From NCBI GenBank assembly GCA_036497785.1, contig DASXIW010000040.1, forward strand, positions 1 to 11,406: 11,406 nt of DNA. The letters are read 5' to 3'. The position numbers and the translations under genes were made by a program. This document shows, in pieces, positions 1 through 7,327 of this stretch (positions within the stretch are counted from its first letter, which is position 1; each line of letters starts with the position of its first letter). The notes under the pieces were generated by a model. It searched no databases. It was not told where the DNA came from and worked only from the letters and a program-made list of their open reading frames with translations. Source of the stretch: DASXIW01 sp036497785. Lineage in GTDB: Bacteria > Pseudomonadota > Alphaproteobacteria > Acetobacterales > Acetobacteraceae.

Positions 1-710
1 CCCAGAAACACGCCGACCATCATCCGGCTGCGCAGCAGGAATTTTATCGCGGCCCATGATTCGCCGCGCATGCGTGGGGCGGCGGCGCCCGCCATGTCCA
101 CGTCCACCAGCGCGCCGCCGGCCTTCATATAGGCCAGTTCCGGGGCGGACAGGCGCGGGTGTTCGCGTGGCGCGGAGATGGTGCGCAGAACGACGAGGGC
201 GACGACGATGCCAATGCCGCCCATCACGTAAAACACGCCGTGCCAGCCCCATGTATAGGCGATCCAGCCCATCAGCGGCGCGAACAGGACTGTCGCGAAA
301 TACTGCGCGGAATTGAAGATGGCGGCCGCCGTGCCGCGTTCGTTATCGGGAAACCACGCGGCGACGATCCGGCTGTTGGCGGGCATGGACGGGGCTTCTG
401 CGAAACCAACCAGCAGACGCAGCCCGCACAGCGCATAGACCGCTACAGTCACACTGGCGAAGACCACACCACCCTGCAGGACCGTGAACACCGACCACAG
501 CAGGATGCTCCACAAGCACACGGTCTTCGAGCCCAGGCTGTCGAGCAACCGCCCGCCCGGTATCTGCCCCACCACGTAGGACCAGCCGAATGCCGAGAAG
601 ATGTAGCCCATCTCAATGGCGGAGATTCCGAGATCATGGGAGAGCAGGGGCCCGGCAACGGAGATCGTCGCGCGGTCGGCATAGTTGATCACGGTGATGC
701 AGAACAGCAT
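1..710 (-). CDS. MFS transporter, glucarate/galactarate (ACS) type, partial at 3' end
   Basis: This is the N-terminal half (236 codons seen) of a major facilitator superfamily carrier, which continues beyond the left edge. The first membrane segment reads CITVINYADRATISVAG, a pattern typical of the GudP/GarP anion:cation symporter family. It is followed by MGYIFSAFGW and the TM2-TM3 loop motif GGRLLDSLGSK (residues 52-62). NSRIVAAWFP and ERGTAAAIFNSAQYF (about 112-138) also match that family. Roughly six membrane helices are visible, then a charged central loop at about 180-225. The family imports hexarates and related acid sugars by proton symport; the substrate here is inferred. It lies downstream of an enolase-superfamily gene, so the two are probably cotranscribed. 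The start is uncertain: ATG at 710 (or GTG at 716) leaves almost no cytosolic N-terminus, yet the frame stays open and coding-like upstream to a TGA near 792 with no ATG, GTG or TTG before 716. See findings for a possible frameshift. Confidence 0.85.
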   Translation of the reverse strand, partial: MLFCITVINYADRATISVAGPLLSHDLGISAIEMGYIFSAFGWSYVVGQIPGGRLLDSLGSKTVCLWSILLWSVFTVLQGGVVFASVTVAVYALCGLRLLVGFAEAPSMPANSRIVAAWFPDNERGTAAAIFNSAQYFATVLFAPLMGWIAYTWGWHGVFYVMGGIGIVVALVVLRTISAPREHPRLSAPELAYMKAGGALVDVDMAGAAAPRMRGESWAAIKFLLRSRMMVGVFL

Positions 711-837
711 CGCCACGATGGAAAAGCGGAGCGGCCGGTCCTGGCCGCCGCCATCGTCATCGAACTCGACATGTTTCCGTCGGATTGGCCTTCAGGTAGG
801 TTCGTGATCGGCGACGGGGCGTCGGCGGCCGGCCCGT

Positions 838-2046
838 TTATGCGGGCATCCCGCTCTCCCGCACGCCGGCATCCTCGCGGCGGCGGATATCCGGGTTCAG
901 CGTCGTGCCGAGGCCGGGCGTCGTGGGTGCCAGGACCATGCCATCCTTGATCGTGGGCAGCACGCTCACCAGGTCGCGATACCAGGTGGCCAGGGTGGCG
1001 CGGACCACTTCCTGGAAGATCGCGGTCGGTGCGTGCAGGGCCAGATGCAGGCCGGCGATCAGCGTCACCGGCCCGGTGCAGTCATGCGGCGCGATCGGTT
1101 TGGCATATGCCTCCGCCAGCGCCGCGATCTTGCGCCCCTCGGTCAGCCCGCCGCACCAGGCGAGGTCGAGCATCACCATGTCCAGCGCATCGGCCGCCAG
1201 CAGGTCGCGGAACGGCACCACGCCACCCAGGGTCTCGCTGCCGCAGATCGGCGTGCGGGTCTGCCGGCGCAGATCGGCGAGGGTGCGCGCATCGTCCATC
1301 TTGTTGATGGGATCCTCGGCCCAGAACACGCCGTAATCCTCCAGGGCCCGGCAGATCCGTGTCGCGGCGTGGCTGCCCCACAGGCTGTGCAGCTCGGCCA
1401 TCACCTCGATCCGGTCGCCGACGGCCGCACGGATCCTGCGGAACGGCTCCAACCCGGCTTTCAGGTCAGCGAGGCTGATCATGTGGCCGCCGGTGGCTTC
1501 GGCGTAGATGTCGAACGGCCAGATCTTCATGGCGGCATAGCCTTCCGACAGCAGGCTTTCCGCCAGTACGCCGGCATCGCGGGTGAAGGCGATCTGGTCG
1601 TCATATGGGCCGCCGGTCGCCTCGTCGGCGGAAACCGCGCGGCGCTTGGTCCCGCTGGTGTTGTAGGCGTAGCCGGCGCAGGTGTTGTAGGCGCGGATGC
1701 TGGTGCGCGAGGCTCCGCCCAGCGCCTCGTGTACCGGAATGCCGTGGCGCTTGCCGGCCAGATCCCACAGCGCGATGTCCACCGCGCTGGCGGCCCGGAT
1801 CTCCGCGCCGCTGCTGTTGAAGCCGAGATACGGCGTCATCAGCTGGCGCGAAATGCCCTCGATCTGCCGGGAATCACGACCGATCAACCAGGGCGCCACC
1901 TGTTCGTGCAGCGACGCCTCGACCGCCTGTGCGCCCCGGAATGACTCGCCCAGACCGACCAGACCCTCGTCCGTCTCCACTTCAAGCCAGATCAGGTTGG
2001 GGCGTTCGGCGATACGGATGGTGCGCAGGGCGGTGACGCGGGACAT
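838..2046 (-). CDS. Enolase-superfamily protein, mandelate racemase/acid-sugar dehydratase-like
   Basis: This 402-residue protein has the two-part fold of the mandelate racemase/muconate lactonizing enzyme family: an N-terminal capping domain (about 1-115) and a TIM-barrel domain. The expected active-site residues are in order: Lys174 (AMKIWPFD), metal ligands Glu218 (AELHS), Glu244 (WAEDPI) and Glu271 (CGSE), then Asp294 and His321 (PHDCTGP), the catalytic dyad of mandelate racemase. Glu346 is a likely eighth-strand acid. Spacings between the ligands match mandelate racemase (26, 27, 23, 27). Such enzymes abstract the proton alpha to a carboxylate, usually dehydrating or epimerising acid sugars. 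The exact substrate cannot be read. The ATG at 2046 has a GAGG four bases upstream (2051-2054). The gene ends about 125 bases before the usable start of an ACS-type MFS carrier on the same strand, which supports a role in acid-sugar catabolism. A segment of about 55 residues between cap and Lys174 (about 118-172) is longer than in mandelate racemase. Confidence 0.9.
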   Translation of the reverse strand: MSRVTALRTIRIAERPNLIWLEVETDEGLVGLGESFRGAQAVEASLHEQVAPWLIGRDSRQIEGISRQLMTPYLGFNSSGAEIRAASAVDIALWDLAGKRHGIPVHEALGGASRTSIRAYNTCAGYAYNTSGTKRRAVSADEATGGPYDDQIAFTRDAGVLAESLLSEGYAAMKIWPFDIYAEATGGHMISLADLKAGLEPFRRIRAAVGDRIEVMAELHSLWGSHAATRICRALEDYGVFWAEDPINKMDDARTLADLRRQTRTPICGSETLGGVVPFRDLLAADALDMVMLDLAWCGGLTEGRKIAALAEAYAKPIAPHDCTGPVTLIAGLHLALHAPTAIFQEVVRATLATWYRDLVSVLPTIKDGMVLAPTTPGLGTTLNPDIRRREDAGVRESGMPA

Positions 2047-2125
2047 GGAACCTCGATGTTGAGCGCAAGGCGGGCTTGAGCGAGCGACCTTATGGCTCGG
2101 CGAGTCCGCGTCAAGCCATGCTCCG

Positions 2126-3256
2126 CTAACTCACGACGATGCGCGGCGCCGTCGGCCGCGCATCGGTGGTCAGCTTCTCCCATAGCCGCCGCGCGATTGC
2201 GGCAAACGCCTGTGCCGCATGGCTGTCCGGGGCGGTCGCGGCAATCGGCGCGCCGGCATCGGATGCGGTTCGGATGTCCAGCAACAGCGGGATCTCGCCG
2301 AGGAATTCGGTGCCCAGCCGCGCCGCCTCGTCCCGCGCCCCGCCATGGCCGAAGATCTCGGCGCGATGCCCGCAGGCCGGGCAGCAGAAAAACGACATAT
2401 TCTCGATCAACCCCAGCACCGGCACCTTGGTCCGCTCGAACATCCGCACGCCGCGCCGCGCATCCAGCAGCGCGATGTCCTGCGGGGTGGAGACGATCAC
2501 CGCGCCGGCCAGCGACACGCGCTGCGCCATGGTCAATTGCGCGTCCCCGGTGCCAGGCGGCATGTCGACGATCATGATGTCCAGTTCGCCCCATTCCACC
2601 TGGCCCATCATCTGTTCCAGCGCGCCCATCACCATCGGGCCACGCCAGATCATCGGCGTCTCCTCCTCCACCAGAAAGCCGATGGACATCGCCTTCAGCC
2701 CCCAGGCCTCCAGCGGCTTCATCCGGTCGCCTTGCACCTCCGGCCGCCGCGCGAGGCCCAGCATGCGGGGAAGGCTGGGGCCGTAAATATCGGCATCCAG
2801 CAGGCCCACGCGCAGCCCCAGCCCGGCCAGCGAGACCGCGAGATTGACCGCCGCCGTCGATTTGCCGACGCCGCCTTTGCCGGAGGCGACCGCGACGATG
2901 GCGCGCACATTGGCGAGCAGCGCCGGCTTCTGTGCCGCCGGTCCATGCGGCGTGTGGGCTTGCGGGGGGGCCGGGCGGGCTGCGGGTGCGGCATGATGGG
3001 CGGTGAGCACGGCGGTGACGTTGCGCACACCGGGCTCGCGCGCCAACAGGCGTTCCACTTCCCGGCAGACCGGCTCCATCCTCCGGGCGCCGGCGCGATC
3101 GGTCAGCAGGCTGACATGCACCAGCCCACCCTTCACCTGCACCGCTTCCACGAGCCCCGCCGCCACGATATCCCGCCCGCTCGCCGGGTCGGTCACGCCG
3201 CGCAATGCCGCGAGAAGTCTGTCCTGGGTCGGGCCGTCTGACGTGAGTTCGGGCAT
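2126..3256 (-). CDS. mrp: Mrp/ApbC family Fe-S cluster carrier ATPase
   Basis: This 376-residue cytosolic P-loop ATPase of the Mrp/ApbC/Nbp35 group binds and hands on Fe-S clusters to target apoproteins. Domains in order: an N-terminal MIP18/DUF59 domain (about 10-85), an Ala/Pro-rich linker (about 88-112), then the deviant Walker A motif SGKGGVGKST (125-134). Next come LLDADIYGPS (152-161), the Walker B/switch II segment VDMPPGTGD (230-238), and a cysteine motif FCCPACGH (290-297), whose Cys292 and Cys295 form the CxxC expected to hold the bridging cluster at the dimer interface. EIFGHGGA after it is also typical. Length is normal for bacterial Mrp with the N-terminal domain. The ATG at 3256 lacks a clear Shine-Dalgarno sequence. 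It is divergent from hflK across a 148-base spacer. The next gene on its strand, the enolase-superfamily gene, begins 79 bases downstream and could be read through from here, although their functions are not obviously linked. Confidence 0.95.
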   Translation of the reverse strand: MPELTSDGPTQDRLLAALRGVTDPASGRDIVAAGLVEAVQVKGGLVHVSLLTDRAGARRMEPVCREVERLLAREPGVRNVTAVLTAHHAAPAARPAPPQAHTPHGPAAQKPALLANVRAIVAVASGKGGVGKSTAAVNLAVSLAGLGLRVGLLDADIYGPSLPRMLGLARRPEVQGDRMKPLEAWGLKAMSIGFLVEEETPMIWRGPMVMGALEQMMGQVEWGELDIMIVDMPPGTGDAQLTMAQRVSLAGAVIVSTPQDIALLDARRGVRMFERTKVPVLGLIENMSFFCCPACGHRAEIFGHGGARDEAARLGTEFLGEIPLLLDIRTASDAGAPIAATAPDSHAAQAFAAIARRLWEKLTTDARPTAPRIVVS

Positions 3257-3260
3257 GCGC

Positions 3261-3290
3261 TTGAAAACCTTTTGTGTCCGGGCATATGCT
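3261..3290 (+). promoter_or_regulatory. Candidate promoter for hflK-hflC-degP
   Basis: TTGAAA (3261-3266) and TATGCT (3285-3290) lie 18 bases apart, in a locally AT-richer part of the mrp-hflK spacer about 115 bases before the hflK start. The -35 matches the housekeeping consensus at five of six bases and the -10 at four of six. With the preceding C the -35 reads CTTGAAA, which is also the heat-shock sigma-32 -35 box, a sensible control for this protease operon; the C-rich -10 of E. coli sigma-32 promoters is absent. The leader would be about 105 bases. No equally good promoter was seen for mrp on the other strand; TTGGCA (3337-3332) with CATATC 17 bases on is a weak candidate. Inferred from motif matching by eye only. 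Confidence 0.4.
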
Positions 3291-3386
3291 AATCTGCCAT
3301 GTCGAGCGGATATGGCGCCCTCTGGCCGTCATGCCAATGGTGCTTCCGCCAGCCGCAGCCGAACCCGGCCGCGTGATCGCCGATAC

Positions 3387-3391
3387 AGGAG
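3387..3391 (+). promoter_or_regulatory. Ribosome binding site deciding the hflK start
   Basis: AGGAG lies 13 bases before the ATG at 3405. The reading frame is open for hundreds of bases upstream, antisense to mrp, so this site and the MPWKNGG beginning typical of HflK fix the start. The spacing is somewhat long. Confidence 0.5.
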
Positions 3392-3404
3392 CTTTCCCAC
3401 TCCC

Positions 3405-4703
3405 ATGCCTTGGAAAAATGGCGGCTCCGATGGCGGAGGCTCCGACGGAGGCTCGAATTCCGGCGGCGGTTCTGGCGGGCAGGGTCCGTGGGGCAACCCG
3501 CCCGGCGGCGGCAGCGGCGGCAATGGTCAGCGTCCCGGCGGCCGCCCGCAGGGTCCCTGGGGCGGGGGACCGCGCGGGCCTGGCCAGGGGCCCGATCTCG
3601 ACGACCTGATCGCGCGCGGGCAGGCGTTCATCAGCAGCGTGTTGCCGCCCGGTTTCGGCAATCGCGGCCCGCGCCGTCCCGGCGGTGGTCGCGGCTTCGG
3701 CGGCGGGCGTGGCGCGGCGCTGATCCTGCTGGTGTTCGTGGCGGTGTGGCTGGCGAGCGGCTTTTATCGCGTGCAGCCGGATGAAGTGGGTGTGGTGCTG
3801 CGCTTCGGCGCCTATCAAGGCACCACATTTCCAGGCCTGAACTATCACATCCCCTGGCCGGTCGAGACGGTGCTGCGCCCCGCCGTGACCCGGATCAACC
3901 GCATCGAGGTCGGCTATCGCTCGGCCGCCCCGGATGGCAGCAACCAGATCAGCCTGGGCCGCGACGTGCCGACGCGCGACGTGCCCGAGGAAAGCCTGAT
4001 GCTGACCGGTGACGAGAACATCATCGACATCAATTTCACGGTGTTCTGGCGCATCCGTGATGCGGCGGCCTTCCTCTTCAACACGCGCAATCCAGCCTAC
4101 ACCGTGAAATCCGCCGCCGAGAGCGTCATGCGCGAGGTGATCGGCCGCACCCCGATCCAGCCCGCGCTCGGGCCGGGCCGCACCCAGATCGAACAGGCGG
4201 TGACCACAGGCGTGCAGGCCATTCTCGACCAATACGGCACCGGCGCAGAGATCACCCAGGTTTCGCTGCAGAAATCCAACCCGCCGGACGAGGTGCTGGA
4301 CAGCTTCCGCGACGTGCAGCGCGCCAACACCGAGGCCGAGACGGCGCGCAACGAGGCCCAGTCCTATCGCAACGACATCGTTCCCCGCGCCCGCGGCGAG
4401 GCCGCCCGCCTGACCGCGGAGGCCGATGGCGCCCGCCAGGCCTCGGTGGCCGAGGCGACCGGTCAGGCGCAGCGCTTCCTTTCCGTGCTGAACGCCTATA
4501 ACGCCGCCAAGGATGTGACGCTGCAACGCCTGTATATCGAGACGATGCAGGACGTGCTGAGCCACACCCCGTCGGTTATCGTCGATGGCTCGCTCAAGGG
4601 CCTGGTGCCGTTCCTGCCGCTGAACGATGTTGGCCATCCGCCCGCGCCGCCTCCGCCCGCCGCGGCCACGTCCGGCACTGGCCCGCAGAGGACCGCGCCA
4701 TGA
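3405..4703 (+). CDS. hflK: FtsH protease regulator subunit HflK
   Basis: This 432-residue SPFH/prohibitin-family membrane protein forms the HflKC complex that encloses and modulates the FtsH protease. It begins MPWKNGG, the usual HflK opening, followed by a very Gly/Pro-rich cytosolic tail (about 5-103). One membrane helix follows (about 104-120, ALILLVFVAVWLASGF), then the periplasmic SPFH domain starting YRVQPDEVGVVLRFG (121-135) and including FPGLNYHIPWP (142-152). A coiled coil rich in Ala, Glu and Arg lies at about 305-360, and the C-terminus is Pro/Ala-rich. Length is close to the family norm. The frame is open far upstream over mrp, but only the ATG at 3405 gives the family N-terminus. 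Its stop overlaps the hflC start (ATGA), so the two are translationally coupled, as expected for subunits of one complex. Confidence 0.96.
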   Translation: MPWKNGGSDGGGSDGGSNSGGGSGGQGPWGNPPGGGSGGNGQRPGGRPQGPWGGGPRGPGQGPDLDDLIARGQAFISSVLPPGFGNRGPRRPGGGRGFGGGRGAALILLVFVAVWLASGFYRVQPDEVGVVLRFGAYQGTTFPGLNYHIPWPVETVLRPAVTRINRIEVGYRSAAPDGSNQISLGRDVPTRDVPEESLMLTGDENIIDINFTVFWRIRDAAAFLFNTRNPAYTVKSAAESVMREVIGRTPIQPALGPGRTQIEQAVTTGVQAILDQYGTGAEITQVSLQKSNPPDEVLDSFRDVQRANTEAETARNEAQSYRNDIVPRARGEAARLTAEADGARQASVAEATGQAQRFLSVLNAYNAAKDVTLQRLYIETMQDVLSHTPSVIVDGSLKGLVPFLPLNDVGHPPAPPPPAAATSGTGPQRTAP

Positions 4704-5677
4704 ACCGTTCGCTGATCGGCGCCGCCGCGGCCCTGGTTGTCGTCTTCATCGTCGCCAGCGCGTCGCTGTTCACCGTGAACCAGACCCAACAGGTCCTTAT
4801 CACCCAGTTCGGAGCCCCGGTGCGGCTGATCACCGATCCCGGGCTGCACGTGAAGGTGCCGTTCGTCCAGACCGTGATCAGCTTCGATCGCCGCCTGCTG
4901 GATTACGAACTGCCCAGCGAGGAAGCGACACTGGGCGACCAGCGGCGCCTGCGGGTGGATGGCTTCGTCCGTTTCCGGATCGTCGATCCGCTGAAATACT
5001 ACCAGGCAGTCGGCCCCACCGAGGACGGCATCCGCGTGCGCATCAATGCCGTGGCATCGTCCTCGCTGCTGCGCGTTCTGGGCAACGAGCAGCTGCTGAA
5101 CGTGCTATCATCCAATCGCGGCCAGATCATGAGCACAATCCGCGACCAGGTGAACAACGAGATGAACGGCTTCGGCGTGAAGGTGGAGGATGTGCGCATC
5201 CGCCGTGCCGACCTGCCAGAGGAGAACACCAAGGCCGTGCTGTCGCGCATGCAGTCCGAGCGCGAGCGGGTGGCCCGGCAGGCTCGCGCCGAGGGTGCCG
5301 AAGCCTCCGCCCGCATCCGCGCGGATGCGGAGCGGGAACGCACCGTGCTGGTGGCCGATGCGCGGGCCACGGCGGATAAGCTGCGCGGCCAGGGCGAAGC
5401 GCAGGCCATTGCCATCTATGCCGACGCCTTCCAGCGCGACCCGCAATTCTTTGGCGTTTGGCGAACGCTGCAGGCCTATCGTGATGCCTTCGCCGCCGGC
5501 ACCTCCCGGCTGGTGCTGACGCCGGGCGATGCCTTCCTCAAGCTGCTCGAGGACGCGCCGCCGCGGCAGGCGGGCGTGCCGGCGGCGGCGGCGCCAACCG
5601 GCGTTTCGCCTTCCGTGCCGCAAGCGTCCGCCTCCACCCCGGCCACCCCGGCCACCCCGGCAAAGCCTGCGCCATAA
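4700..5677 (+). CDS. hflC: FtsH protease regulator subunit HflC
   Basis: This 325-residue partner of HflK is in the same SPFH/prohibitin family. A single N-terminal membrane anchor (about 5-24) is followed by the SPFH domain with VNQTQQVLITQFG (26-38) and PGLHVKVPFVQ (47-57). A charged coiled coil runs from about 170 to 235, and GQGEAQAIAIYADAF is the conserved turn near its end. SRLVLTPGDAFLKLL is the conserved C-terminal segment. A low-complexity Ala/Pro/Thr tail of about 40 residues follows, ending in a triple Thr-Pro-Ala repeat. A strong Shine-Dalgarno sequence AGAGGA (4687-4692) lies seven bases before the ATG, inside the end of hflK. The four-base overlap with hflK and the following degP make this the second gene of a membrane quality-control operon. 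Confidence 0.96.
   Translation: MNRSLIGAAAALVVVFIVASASLFTVNQTQQVLITQFGAPVRLITDPGLHVKVPFVQTVISFDRRLLDYELPSEEATLGDQRRLRVDGFVRFRIVDPLKYYQAVGPTEDGIRVRINAVASSSLLRVLGNEQLLNVLSSNRGQIMSTIRDQVNNEMNGFGVKVEDVRIRRADLPEENTKAVLSRMQSERERVARQARAEGAEASARIRADAERERTVLVADARATADKLRGQGEAQAIAIYADAFQRDPQFFGVWRTLQAYRDAFAAGTSRLVLTPGDAFLKLLEDAPPRQAGVPAAAAPTGVSPSVPQASASTPATPATPAKPAP
5635..5661 (+). repeat. Short tandem repeat in the hflC tail (3 x 9 bases)
   Basis: CACCCCGGC occurs three times without interruption and encodes repeated Thr-Pro-Ala near the end of HflC. Copy number could vary by slippage without breaking the frame. Confidence 0.8.
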
Positions 5678-5725
5678 GGGATGCTTGTGGCCGGGGGCAG
5701 GGCTGCCCAAATAAATACCAAATCC

Positions 5726-5730
5726 AGGGG
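5726..5730 (+). promoter_or_regulatory. Ribosome binding site deciding the degP start
   Basis: AGGGG lies ten bases before the ATG at 5741. An earlier in-frame ATG at 5681 would add twenty residues ahead of the signal peptide and has no comparable site. A short GC palindrome, GGGCAG-GG-CTGCCC, lies at 5695-5708 in the hflC-degP gap. It has no T run and so is unlikely to end transcription. Confidence 0.5.
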
Positions 5731-5740
5731 ATCCCCGCTG

Positions 5741-7264
5741 ATGCGCCTGATCACACGCCGCACCCTCCGCGCCACCGCCCTCGCGCTTTCGGCCATCATC
5801 GCCATACCGGTCATGCCGGCGTTGTCGGTGCATGCGCAGGCGCGTTCCGCGCCGGACAGTTTTGCCGACCTTGCTGCGAAGCTGCTGCCGGGCGTGGTCA
5901 ACGTCTCGTCCAGCACGTTGCTGGCGGCGCGGAGCGGACCCGCGCCGGGCCCGGATATTCCACAATTTCCGCCCGGTTCGCCGTTCGAGCAGTTCTTCAA
6001 AGACTTCATGGACCGCAACCACCAGGGCGGCGGTGACAATGGCCAGACGCCGGCGCCGCGCCGCGCACAAAGCCTCGGCTCCGGCTTCGTGATCGACCCG
6101 TCCGGCATCATTGTCACCAACAACCATGTGATCGATGGCGCGGACGAGATCACCGTCATCCTGCAGGACAATACCACGCTCAAGGCCACGCTGCTCGGAC
6201 GTGACGATCGCGCCGACCTGGCCGTGCTGAAGGTCAATTACGGCAAGCCGTTACCGGCCCTGCCATGGGGAGATTCCGACAAGTCCCGGGTCGGGGATTG
6301 GGTGCTGGCCATCGGCAATCCGTTCGGCCTGGGCGGTTCGGTGACCGCGGGCATCGTCAGCGCGCGCGGCCGCAACATCGATTCCGGCCCGTACGACAAT
6401 TTCATCCAGACCGACGCGCCCATCAACAAGGGCAATTCCGGTGGTCCGCTGTTCAACATGGACGGCGAAGTGATCGGCATCAACACCGCCATCTACTCCC
6501 CCTCCGGCGGTTCCATCGGCATCGGCTTCTCCATCCCTTCCAATATGGCCAGGACGGTCGTCGACCAGCTGATCCATTACGGTCATGCCCGCCGCGGCTG
6601 GCTGGGCGTGCGCATCCAGCAGGTGACGCCTGACATCGCGGAAAGCCTCGGTCTGAAGGATGCGGCCGGCGCCATGGTTGCCGGGGTCAACGATGGCGGC
6701 CCGGCGGACAAGGCGCAGATTCGCAACGGCGACATCATCCTGTCCTTCAACGGCCAGGACGTGAAGGAAATGCGCAGCCTGCCGCTGATCGTGGCACAGA
6801 CCGAAATCGGCAAGACCGTGCCCCTGGTCGTCTGGCGCGATGGCAAGCAGGTGACCCTGCAGGCCGTGGTTGGCGAACTGCCGGACGACCAGAAGGTCGC
6901 CAGCGCCGACGTGCCGGCGAAGCCCGAGCCGACCAAAGCGCTGGAATTGTCCGGACTCGGCCTGCAGCTCGGCCCGATCACCCAGGACGCACGCGATAAA
7001 TACCAGATCGCTTCCGATCAGAAAGGCGTGCTGGTCACCGGCGTGAATTCCGGCACGCCCGCCAGCGATCGCGGCCTGAAGCCGGGCGACGTGATCGTGG
7101 AAGTCCAGCAGGAACAGGTGAATACCCCCGCGGACGTGCAGGACCGGATCGAGAAGGTGCGTAAATCCAACCGCAAATCGGTGCTGATCCTGGTTCAGTC
7201 AGGTGACGGGCTGCATTGGATTCCGCTGTCGCTCGCCCCCGATCCGGATCGCAAGCCGGGATAA
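5741..7264 (+). CDS. degP: DegP/DO-type periplasmic serine endoprotease with two PDZ domains
   Basis: This 507-residue HtrA-family protease-chaperone degrades misfolded envelope proteins. It starts with a signal peptide (MRLITRRTLRATALALSAII onwards; likely cleavage after VHA32 or AQA34). The chymotrypsin-like domain carries the triad His129 (TNNHVIDG), Asp159 (DDRADLAVLKV) and Ser233 (NKGNSGGPLF). A long Gly/Pro-rich LA-type loop lies at about 65-108. PDZ1 is at about 283-380, opening RRGWLGVRIQ, and PDZ2 at about 404-490, with GVLVTGVNSGTP. This is the full DO-type architecture and length. The ATG at 5741 is preferred because it starts directly at the signal peptide and has an AGGGG upstream. 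It follows hflC after 63 bases, an arrangement common in alphaproteobacteria, and probably shares its promoter. DegQ or MucD would be equally acceptable names within the family. Confidence 0.96.
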   Translation: MRLITRRTLRATALALSAIIAIPVMPALSVHAQARSAPDSFADLAAKLLPGVVNVSSSTLLAARSGPAPGPDIPQFPPGSPFEQFFKDFMDRNHQGGGDNGQTPAPRRAQSLGSGFVIDPSGIIVTNNHVIDGADEITVILQDNTTLKATLLGRDDRADLAVLKVNYGKPLPALPWGDSDKSRVGDWVLAIGNPFGLGGSVTAGIVSARGRNIDSGPYDNFIQTDAPINKGNSGGPLFNMDGEVIGINTAIYSPSGGSIGIGFSIPSNMARTVVDQLIHYGHARRGWLGVRIQQVTPDIAESLGLKDAAGAMVAGVNDGGPADKAQIRNGDIILSFNGQDVKEMRSLPLIVAQTEIGKTVPLVVWRDGKQVTLQAVVGELPDDQKVASADVPAKPEPTKALELSGLGLQLGPITQDARDKYQIASDQKGVLVTGVNSGTPASDRGLKPGDVIVEVQQEQVNTPADVQDRIEKVRKSNRKSVLILVQSGDGLHWIPLSLAPDPDRKPG

Positions 7265-7271
7265 GCCTGGA

Positions 7272-7295
7272 CAAGGGGGCGGCTTCGCCCCCTTG
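7272..7295 (+). terminator. GC-rich hairpin after degP
   Basis: CAAGGGGGCG and CGCCCCCTTG form a perfect ten-pair stem around the loop GCTT, seven bases after the degP stop. No T run follows, so it may be a weak intrinsic terminator or an mRNA 3'-end stabiliser. It marks the likely end of the hflK-hflC-degP unit. Confidence 0.6.
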
Positions 7296-7327
7296 CGTGG
7301 CGCGCGCCGTCCGTCCATTCCGCGCGC

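Noticed and set aside
159..950. A rightward open frame of 263 codons at the left end
   Set aside because: It is antisense to the MFS carrier and the end of the enolase-superfamily gene, and resembles no protein family.
2073..2119. Inverted short repeats between mrp and the enolase-superfamily gene as a terminator
   Set aside because: Several alternative stems of six or seven pairs (GGCTTGA/TCAAGCC, ATGGCT/AGCCAT) are possible, but loops are long and no T run follows on the leftward strand.
3417..3720. Gly-rich repeats at the start of hflK as a tandem repeat or inserted sequence
   Set aside because: A Gly/Pro-rich cytosolic tail is a normal feature of HflK, and no regular repeat unit could be defined.
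1992..4637. A leftward open frame of about 880 codons across mrp and antisense to hflK
   Set aside because: It is a different frame of mrp and the opposite strand of hflK, both of which have clear family motifs. Its composition is Ala/Gly/Arg/His-rich, as expected for a shadow frame in GC-rich DNA, and it has no recognisable domain.
5108..6127. A leftward open frame opposite hflC and degP
   Set aside because: It spans two well-supported genes on the other strand and shows Arg/Gly-rich shadow composition.
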